Shown here: positions 1 to 3,919 of the stretch, piece after piece
How the letters are laid out: the number at the start of each line of letters is the position of its first letter
How positions within the stretch are numbered: the first letter of the stretch is position 1
Assembly (NCBI GenBank): GCA_013215525.1
Contig: JABSQY010000079.1
Coordinates: forward strand, 1-6,414
Length of the DNA: 6,414 bases
Direction of reading: 5' to 3'
DNA from: Nanoarchaeales archaeon
Lineage (GTDB): Archaea > Nanobdellota > Nanobdellia > Woesearchaeales > UBA583
Program-made: the position numbers and the translations under genes
Notes under the pieces: generated by a model
What the model was told of the DNA's origin: nothing
Databases searched by the model: none
What the model saw: only the letters and a program-made list of their open reading frames with translations

Positions 1-354
1 AAAAAAGAAAAAAAAGTATTATTAAATAAAATTGATCTACAACTTACTACTTGCAGAATTTTAATTAGTACTATACTTTCCTATAAAACAAATCATATTA
101 ATGTAGAAGGAAAAAATGATGGGGATTGGGTTTTATTTGCTCAAAATGTTTCAAAAGGAATTAATATGTTTAATAAATTTGAAAACACTAAATTTGAATA
201 TAATTCCGATAAATTTGAAGAAATTAAAAAGATTGGAAATAATGTGAATAATTTTAATTTAGATAAGTCTGGAAATTCAAATTTGTTAGGAGATTTGGCT
301 AGTCAATTGATGGATTATGCTAATTTTTTAACTAATGAAATAAGGGATTTTTAA
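1..354 (+). CDS. Small lysine/asparagine-rich protein of unknown function, paralog A (5' end outside window)
   Basis: The frame is open from the first base of the window to TAA at 352-354, giving 117 visible residues. An internal ATG at 166 is possible, but the codons before it align with the paralog at 553-969: KKEKK (residues 1-5) matches KREKK (residues 15-19), and the stretch through the conserved Cys18 is about half identical. By that alignment roughly 14 residues, or 42 nt, lie upstream of the window. A second shared block begins with NTKFEY (62-67) and ends with the LLGDL...DYANFL helix (95-110). There is no signal peptide or membrane segment in the visible part; it looks like a soluble, mostly helical protein. 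I do not recognise the family. It is followed by structured element copy 1. Confidence is high that the frame is coding and that it is related to its two neighbours; the function is unknown. Confidence 0.75.
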   Translation, partial: KKEKKVLLNKIDLQLTTCRILISTILSYKTNHINVEGKNDGDWVLFAQNVSKGINMFNKFENTKFEYNSDKFEEIKKIGNNVNNFNLDKSGNSNLLGDLASQLMDYANFLTNEIRDF

Positions 355-364
355 TTTTTTTATG
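355..364 (+). promoter_or_regulatory. Possible AT-box promoter of RNA element copy 1
   Basis: A T-rich box (TTTTTTTATG) directly after the stop codon of the upstream gene is centred about 26 nt before position 386, where identity between the two RNA elements begins. This matches the box-to-start spacing of the protein genes in this window. The box is a poor TATA match, so processing from the upstream gene's 3' UTR is an alternative. Confidence 0.35.
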
Positions 365-385
365 TCAATTATTTTTGAGCTATAG

Positions 386-508
386 TTTTGAGTTATGTTT
401 CTTCTCTCTTTCGTGTTCGAATGTGAAACTAGATACTATCATCAAACGTAATGACTGAAAGGAAATGAGCAAATTATTTTTTACAAATTTATTTGTAAAA
501 TTCTATTT
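386..508 (+). ncRNA. Candidate structured RNA, copy 1
   Basis: This 123-nt element has no convincing ORF and recurs at 1301-1467, with 114 of 123 positions identical and one 44-nt insertion in the other copy. A terminal stem can form between TTTG (387-390) and CAAA (470-473), and, after an internal loop, between TGTTTCTTCT (396-405) and AAAGGAAATG (458-467), with one mismatch and three G-U pairs. Inside lie a GTTCGAAT loop, which resembles a tRNA T-loop, and a conserved stretch TCATCAAACG. The inner hairpin is weaker than in copy 2, with only TTTC/GAAA pairing. The mature RNA may end in the U-tract at 477-482, making it about 97 nt. The strand is inferred from the U-tract and from the orientation of the neighbouring genes. 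No known RNA family is recognised. Confidence 0.6.
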
Positions 509-510
509 CT
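479..510 (+). terminator. Hairpin terminator at 3' end of RNA copy 1
   Basis: A perfect 9-bp stem TTTTACAAA/TTTGTAAAA (479-487 with 492-500) encloses a TTTA loop and is followed directly by TTCTATTTCTTTT. A T6 tract precedes it within the left arm. The same structure with the same TTCTATTT tail is found after RNA copy 2, and hairpins with this tail also follow gyrB. It separates the RNA from the promoter of the gene at 553. Confidence 0.6.
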
Positions 511-524
511 TTTAATACAATAGT

Positions 525-532
525 TTATATAT
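525..532 (+). promoter_or_regulatory. TATA box of the 553-1265 gene pair
   Basis: TTATATAT, inside a longer TTTATATATATTA run, is centred about 25 nt upstream of the ATG at 553. With archaeal spacing, transcription would begin at or within a few bases of the start codon, giving a leaderless mRNA. No Shine-Dalgarno sequence is present. Confidence 0.7.
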
Positions 533-552
533 ATTAAAATAAAATTATTATT

Positions 553-969
553 ATGTTTACACAAATTATAAAATATATATCCGATAGAAAAGAGAAAAGA
601 GAAAAAAAAAACCTTGAAAAAAATGTCGATATACAGAGAACAGACTGTAGATTTTTAAATCTTCAAATTAAAAAATTTATATCAACATATACTAGTGTAC
701 AAGCTATTGATCTCCCTGATACTGAAAAAATTTATCCATCATTTGCTAAAATGGTTTTTGACATGGTAAAAAATATGGAAATAAGAAAGGACACTAGTTT
801 TAAAGGAACTAAATATGAGTATGAAAATTTTAATGAAATTTGTGAATTAACTAATAATGTATATAATCTTAAGCTTGAAAGAAGAGATAATTATAAGTTT
901 TTAAACGAGTTAAAAAATGAATTTATTAAATATGAAAAATATTTATGCTTGGAGAAAAAAAGAATTTAA
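553..969 (+). CDS. Small lysine-rich protein of unknown function, paralog B
   Basis: This 138-aa, highly charged protein has no membrane segment or signal peptide. The N-terminal region is strongly basic (residues 11-24, rich in Lys and Arg) and is followed by an amphipathic, probably helical region with conserved Cys32. The GTKYEY motif (85-90) and the C-terminal helix with FLNEL...KYEKYL (117-131) match paralogs A and C. It begins at the first ATG after a well-placed TATA box, which fits leaderless translation. Its 3' end overlaps paralog C by 25 bp, so the two are likely co-transcribed and perhaps translationally coupled. I do not recognise the family. The basic N-terminus would suit nucleic-acid binding, but that is only a suggestion from composition. 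Confidence 0.8.
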   Translation: MFTQIIKYISDRKEKREKKNLEKNVDIQRTDCRFLNLQIKKFISTYTSVQAIDLPDTEKIYPSFAKMVFDMVKNMEIRKDTSFKGTKYEYENFNEICELTNNVYNLKLERRDNYKFLNELKNEFIKYEKYLCLEKKRI

Positions 970-1265
970 TTGGATTTTTAAATGATAGTATTACTCTATG
1001 TGATGATCTTATTGAGAGTTTAGTAGTTGTGTCAAATACTATTGATATAAATAACGTCGTTGGGTATTTGAATATTCAAATAAAAACTTTAAAAAGTAAT
1101 AATGAAGTATTTGATAACACTGAGTTTAGTTATGATTTGTCTGAAATTAAAGAGATGAGTGTAGAATCTGAAATTTCTGAAAAAGATTTTCTTAATTTTA
1201 TAGAAAAAGTTAAAAATGAAGTTACAAAGTATAAGGAATTTCTTAGAGTTTCTATTAATAAATAA
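945..1265 (+). CDS. Small acidic protein of unknown function, paralog C
   Basis: This 106-aa soluble, probably helical protein is related to A and B. The N-terminal GEKKNL aligns with the KKEKK/KREKK region of the others, Cys19 aligns with their Cys, NTEFSY (58-63) matches NTKFEY and GTKYEY, and the C-terminal DFLNFIEKVKNEVTKYKEFL helix (81-100) matches their last helix. It lacks the basic N-terminal extension of paralog B and is more acidic. The ATG at 945 lies inside the end of paralog B in another frame (25-bp overlap), suggesting coupled translation. An AT box at 922-930 is only about 19 nt upstream, closer than usual for a promoter here. RNA element copy 2 follows. Function unknown. Confidence 0.75.
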   Translation: MLGEKKNLIGFLNDSITLCDDLIESLVVVSNTIDINNVVGYLNIQIKTLKSNNEVFDNTEFSYDLSEIKEMSVESEISEKDFLNFIEKVKNEVTKYKEFLRVSINK

Positions 1266-1278
1266 ATATATTTTATTA
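1266..1278 (+). promoter_or_regulatory. Possible TATA box of RNA element copy 2
   Basis: A TATATTTTATTA-like box directly after the stop codon of paralog C lies about 26-30 nt before 1301, where the conserved RNA element begins. It is a better TATA match than the corresponding box before copy 1 and supports independent transcription of the element. Confidence 0.45.
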
Positions 1279-1300
1279 AGATGATTTGATTTCATTATAG

Positions 1301-1467
1301 GTTTGAGTTATGTTTCTTCTTAGTTTCCTGTTCGAATGTGAAACTAGACACTAAAAATCAAATATTTTTGGGGAATTGTGTGAAACACAATTTTTTATCA
1401 TCAAACGCAATGACTGAAAGGAAATGAGTAAGTTATTTTTTACAAATTTATTTGTAAAATTCTATTT
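1301..1467 (+). ncRNA. Candidate structured RNA, copy 2 (with extra hairpin)
   Basis: This is a near-identical copy of the element at 386-508. It can form the same terminal stem (1311-1320 with 1417-1426, plus 1302-1305 with 1429-1432). In the outer part, two differences from copy 1 keep pairing: G-C becomes G-U and U-A becomes U-G. The inner hairpin TAGTTTC/GAAACTA (1321-1327 with 1340-1346) is perfect here, with a 12-nt loop containing GTTCGAAT. A 44-nt insertion at 1354-1397 folds by itself: AATTGTGT/ACACAATT (1374-1381 with 1385-1392), extendable by G-U pairs. Apart from this insertion the copies align without gaps. The likely 3' end is in the U-tract at 1436-1441, giving about 140 nt. 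Family unknown. Confidence 0.6.
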
Positions 1468-1470
1468 TTA
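1438..1470 (+). terminator. Hairpin terminator at 3' end of RNA copy 2
   Basis: The TTTTACAAA/TTTGTAAAA stem (1438-1446 with 1451-1459) and TTCTATTTTT tail are the same as after copy 1. The last 35 nt of the two elements are identical. Confidence 0.6.
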
Positions 1471-1489
1471 AATATAATTATTAGATAGG

Positions 1490-1498
1490 TTTTTATTA
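1490..1498 (+). promoter_or_regulatory. AT-box promoter of the DedA-like gene
   Basis: TTTTTATTA is centred about 26 nt upstream of the ATG at 1520. It is a weak TATA match, but its spacing is the same as for the other genes in the window. Confidence 0.45.
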
Positions 1499-1519
1499 GT
1501 TTCTATTTTTATATTAATT

Positions 1520-2083
1520 ATGGATAAAGTTATTAAATTTTTAAAACAAAATGTTATCATTATTTCTATTTTAATTATTGGAATTATTAGTTATTTTTTA
1601 AATTCATTTGGAATTATTAATTTTTCGTCAGATGTTGTTGATTTAGTTAATAATTATTATGTTAAGTATGGATTAATTGTTTTATTTTTATCAACTTTAA
1701 TTGAAGGATTTTTATTTTTTGGAATTTATTATATTGGTTCTATTTTAGTTATTTCAAGTGTTGTAATTGCTAATGGAGATATTTTTACAATTTTGAGAAT
1801 TGTGTTAGTTGTAGGGACTGCTTTGTGTATTAATGTAGTTTTAAATTATTATATTGGTGTACATATGAGTTCTAAAAAACGTGATAGTTTGTTTAATAAA
1901 ATTAAACCTAAATCTTATAAATTTTTTTATTTTTTACATCCAACGGGAATTGCATATCTATCTTATAGTTTAGGGTTTGAGAAAAAAAATGTTAAGGTTT
2001 TATTTCCTGTGTGTTTGGGTGTTTTCTTATCTGGAACTATTTATAGTATTATAATCACATCAATTGTTTTATTTGTTATTTAA
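1520..2083 (+). CDS. DedA/VTT-family-like integral membrane protein (divergent)
   Basis: This 187-aa, very hydrophobic protein has membrane segments at about residues 11-30, 49-85 (a long hydrophobic stretch with Glu62 in STLIEG), 91-113 and 157-187. The layout resembles DedA (SNARE-associated/VTT) proteins: a YGLIVLFLSTLIEG segment like the family's early re-entrant region, ANG before the next helix, an NYYIG segment where DedA proteins have a Gly-rich YxxGr motif, and a late GVFLSGTIYSIIIT helix like the family's final G-x3-W segment. The usual R-x3-P-x-R motif near residue 140 is replaced by HPTGIAYLSYSLG, so lipid-scrambling activity, proposed for DedA proteins, cannot be assumed. It is transcribed downstream of RNA copy 2, with its own AT box. 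Confidence in the membrane location is high; the family assignment is moderate. Confidence 0.65.
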   Translation: MDKVIKFLKQNVIIISILIIGIISYFLNSFGIINFSSDVVDLVNNYYVKYGLIVLFLSTLIEGFLFFGIYYIGSILVISSVVIANGDIFTILRIVLVVGTALCINVVLNYYIGVHMSSKKRDSLFNKIKPKSYKFFYFLHPTGIAYLSYSLGFEKKNVKVLFPVCLGVFLSGTIYSIIITSIVLFVI

Positions 2084-2120
2084 TATTATTATATCTCTTA
2101 TTTTTTTTCATTTTAGTAAG

Positions 2121-2130
2121 TTTTATTAAA
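2121..2130 (+). promoter_or_regulatory. TATA box of the methyltransferase gene
   Basis: TTTTATTAAA is centred about 26 nt upstream of the ATG at 2151, giving a leaderless transcript that is separate from the DedA-like gene 67 nt upstream. Confidence 0.55.
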
Positions 2131-2150
2131 AAAGATGTTTTTATTTTAGT

Positions 2151-2699
2151 ATGATTAAAAAAAGTGAGCAAAGTTCTAAAACTGAACAAACACAAAACTA
2201 CTATAACGGAATTGCGAGTGGATATAAAAATTTGTATCACGAAGAACAAATTTTAAAGTTAAATTATGTTAAAGATTTATTTCCAAAGTCTGGACTGTGT
2301 TTGGATGCTGGTTGTGGTGATGGTGTTTTGAATCAATTTATTAATTCTAATGTTAAATTATATTCATTTGATTTATCTGTTGAATTACTTAAATTAAATT
2401 CTAATGGTTCCACTCGAAAGTTTTGCGGTTCTCTTACTGACTTATCTATTTTTGAAAATAATAAATTTGATTTTATTTCTTGTTTTTCTGTGATTCAAGA
2501 TATATTTGATTTTGAGTTGGTCTTCGACGAATTTGTGCGAGTTCTAAAAGCAGGCGGAACTTTGTTCTTGTCGTTTGTGAAATTTTCTAGTAAGAAAGAT
2601 TTGATTTTAGAAAAAATAAATAATAGTTCTGTGTTTGAGGTGCTTGAATCGTATGAAGAAAATAAAGATTTGATTTTTGTGCTTAAGAAAAAATTGTGA
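2151..2699 (+). CDS. Class I SAM-dependent methyltransferase, small
   Basis: This 182-aa protein has a Rossmann-type methyltransferase core. Motif I, which binds S-adenosylmethionine, is LCLDAGCGDG (49-58). The acidic residue after strand 2 is Asp74 in YSFDLS. A motif II/III-like strand is FDFISCFSVIQDI (106-118), and the post-motif helix and strand are VFDEFVRVLKAGGTLFLS (124-141). The N-terminal YYNGIASGYKNLYHEEQ (17-33) resembles the start of UbiE/Methyltransf_11 proteins. The C-terminus is short, so little substrate-recognition region is present and the substrate cannot be predicted. It ends convergently with the gene at 2774-3112 across a palindromic terminator. Confidence in the enzyme class is high; specificity is unknown. 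Confidence 0.88.
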   Translation: MIKKSEQSSKTEQTQNYYNGIASGYKNLYHEEQILKLNYVKDLFPKSGLCLDAGCGDGVLNQFINSNVKLYSFDLSVELLKLNSNGSTRKFCGSLTDLSIFENNKFDFISCFSVIQDIFDFELVFDEFVRVLKAGGTLFLSFVKFSSKKDLILEKINNSSVFEVLESYEENKDLIFVLKKKL

Positions 2700-2704
2700 A
2701 TAAT

Positions 2705-2748
2705 AAATAAATATTTAAAATATTTTTTATATTTATTTATATTTATTT
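2705..2748. terminator. Palindromic AT-rich terminator between convergent genes, with tandem 10-mer
   Basis: AAATAAATAT (2705-2714) and ATATTTATTT (2729-2738) form a perfect 10-bp inverted repeat with T and A runs between them. The right arm is then repeated exactly at 2739-2748. It lies between the stops of two convergent genes and could end transcription from both sides. Confidence 0.5.
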
Positions 2749-2773
2749 ATATTAATTAGAAAAAATTATAAAA

Positions 2774-3112
2774 TTATTTTCTATGATTCATTAATGCTTT
2801 AGTTTGTAATAATGAAACTACTTCATCAATATCTTGATCCATTTTATTAAAATGTTCAATTACATATAAATACACTACAAATAATAGTAATGTTCCAGTA
2901 ATTAATGCTACAACCATAACTTTTGGAGAAATTACTTCTTGTACACTAGTATATACAGCCATTAAAATTAATAATGAATATACAATTACAGTTTTTGATA
3001 ATATTAAACTGTACTTTTCTTTGTTTAGCTTTGTTTTTTCTACAATTAAATTAATTACCGCGGAATCAAGCAAAGTAAATTCTTTTGATTTGACAGATTG
3101 TTTTAAACTCAT
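2774..3112 (-). CDS. Small protein with two membrane helices, unknown function
   Basis: This 112-aa protein has a charged, polar N-terminal domain (residues 1-37), two membrane helices (about 38-56 and 64-85) joined by a short loop (SVQEVISPK), and a polar C-terminal tail with an acidic MDQDIDEVV segment (91-99) that could be helical. A helical hairpin with both ends on the same side, probably cytoplasmic, is the simplest topology. There is no signal peptide cleavage site. I recognise no family. On the minus strand a TATA box lies about 26 nt before the ATG. It is divergent from the 3288 gene and convergent with the methyltransferase. Confidence 0.75.
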   Translation of the reverse strand: MSLKQSVKSKEFTLLDSAVINLIVEKTKLNKEKYSLILSKTVIVYSLLILMAVYTSVQEVISPKVMVVALITGTLLLFVVYLYVIEHFNKMDQDIDEVVSLLQTKALMNHRK

Positions 3113-3132
3113 AGTATTTTTTTATTAAAAAA

Positions 3133-3142
3133 TTATATATTA
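3133..3142 (-). promoter_or_regulatory. TATA box of the two-helix membrane protein gene
   Basis: On the minus strand this reads TAATATATAA, centred about 25-26 nt upstream of the ATG whose complement ends at 3112. Confidence 0.65.
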
Positions 3143-3181
3143 GTTTATAACTTATTTTAAGTGATGAATTCTATTATTTTT

Positions 3182-3232
3182 TATTTTAAAATGAATATAA
3201 AATATAATTATATATGATTATGTATGATTATA
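3182..3232. repeat. Palindrome and 10-bp direct repeat in the divergent intergenic region
   Basis: TATTTTA (3182-3188) and TAAAATA (3198-3204) form an inverted repeat. It is followed by the palindrome TATAATTATA (3203-3212) and a head-to-tail pair TATGATTATG/TATGATTATA (3213-3232, 9 of 10 identical). The region lies between two divergent promoters, where an operator would be expected, but low-complexity AT sequence easily produces such patterns. Confidence 0.35.
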
Positions 3233-3253
3233 TTTTTTGAAAAGTTAATAAAC

Positions 3254-3262
3254 TTTATAAAA
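3254..3262 (+). promoter_or_regulatory. TATA box of the 3288 gene
   Basis: TTTATAAAA, a near-ideal archaeal TATA box, lies about 30 nt before the ATG at 3288. The predicted leader is only a few nucleotides, with no Shine-Dalgarno sequence. Confidence 0.7.
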
Positions 3263-3287
3263 TTTAAATTTAATTTATTATTATAAT

Positions 3288-3800
3288 ATGAAAAAACAAT
3301 TTGATTCTAGAAGATTATCTGATATTGCAAATGATAAAAGTGTAGAGCTTCATGGTATTTTTGAAATTGAAAAGACTAGGGCAAATTTGATTTCTTATCT
3401 TGGAGCTTTAGGTTATGATTTAGAGGAAAAAGATTTAACTCAAACTAATCAACCGCCAGAAAGAGAACTTACGGATTTTGTTGATGGAAAGAAATTTAGA
3501 GACGATAATTTTGCTTATTGGATTAGTTTTCAATTAAAAATGAGTGGGCGTGATGTTGAAGTTATGGAGAATGGGAAAAAAGTTATTAAAACTAAAGGTG
3601 TTGCTTTATTAGTTGTAAGTTTATATTTAGAAACTGACCCATATAAAAAAGAACCTTCTGCAAAAATTGCTAAGTTTTGGCATAATTTGTTTTTAAAATT
3701 TCATTTAGAACATATGGAAGCTGATGCGATTGTTGAAGGAGCTGGCGAGGTTGGTGATTTTATTAAATTTTTTAGAACACAAGTTGGTTCAAAAGTTTAA
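3288..3800 (+). CDS. Soluble protein of unknown function, 170 aa
   Basis: This complete ORF has balanced, protein-like composition and no membrane segment or signal peptide. The order of predicted elements is a charged N-terminal helix (1-16), a second helix around ISYLGALGYDLEEKD (35-49), a Pro-containing linker (TQTNQPPERE), then a mixed alpha/beta part with strands FAYWISFQLKMSG (75-87) and GVALLVVSLYLETD (104-117). Last comes a helix rich in aromatics, FWHNLFLKFHLEHMEADAIVEG (130-151). The strand pair and helix suggest a small alpha/beta fold. I do not recognise a family or catalytic motif. It has its own promoter and a palindromic terminator before gyrB, so it is probably not co-transcribed with it. 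Confidence 0.8.
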   Translation: MKKQFDSRRLSDIANDKSVELHGIFEIEKTRANLISYLGALGYDLEEKDLTQTNQPPERELTDFVDGKKFRDDNFAYWISFQLKMSGRDVEVMENGKKVIKTKGVALLVVSLYLETDPYKKEPSAKIAKFWHNLFLKFHLEHMEADAIVEGAGEVGDFIKFFRTQVGSKV

Positions 3801-3840
3801 ATTTTATATCTAATTTTTTATTAAAAAATGAACATAAAAT
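3801..3840 (+). terminator. Two-tier palindromic terminator after the 3288 gene
   Basis: An outer inverted repeat ATTTTAT/ATAAAAT (3801-3807 with 3834-3840) encloses a perfect 7-bp hairpin ATTTTTT/AAAAAAT (3813-3819 with 3823-3829), immediately after the stop codon. Confidence 0.5.
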
Positions 3841-3888
3841 TTTATTATTTAAGTATTTGTTAAGTATTCTTCTTATAGACTACAAACC

Positions 3889-3897
3889 TTTAAAAAG
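3889..3897 (+). promoter_or_regulatory. TATA box of gyrB
   Basis: TTTAAAAAG, preceded by ACAAACC (possibly part of a BRE), is centred about 27 nt before the ATG at 3920. The bases just before the start (TATTTTAGTAT) are the same as those spanning the methyltransferase start. Confidence 0.6.
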
Positions 3898-3919
3898 TAA
3901 AATGTTGATATTTTAGTAT

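Noticed and set aside
414..425. tRNA gene, from the GTTCGAAT T-loop-like sequence in both RNA elements
   Set aside because: No acceptor stem, anticodon arm or D-arm can be placed around it; the sequence only resembles a T-loop.
451..466. Box C/D guide RNA, from ATGACTGA resembling C and D boxes
   Set aside because: The boxes are merged with no guide spacing between them, and a canonical kink-turn could not be placed in the terminal stem.
386..508. Integron attC site (small ORFs followed by an imperfect inverted repeat of variable length)
   Set aside because: The core-site consensus RYYYAAC...GTTRRRY is missing on both strands at the element ends, and no integrase is visible.
1089..1295. 68-aa ORF on the minus strand
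   Set aside because: It lies opposite paralog C, is dominated by Phe/Lys/Asn from the AT-rich antisense, and has no relation to other proteins here; it is a shadow of the + strand gene.
386..1467. CRISPR repeats
   Set aside because: Only two copies, about 900 bp apart with genes between them, of different length, and with no regular spacers or cas genes.
386..1467. Type III toxin-antitoxin locus (RNA antitoxin next to a small protein)
   Set aside because: The RNA is not built of tandem short repeats, and the proteins show no ToxN-like motif. The arrangement alone is not enough, although an RNA-protein pair cannot be excluded.
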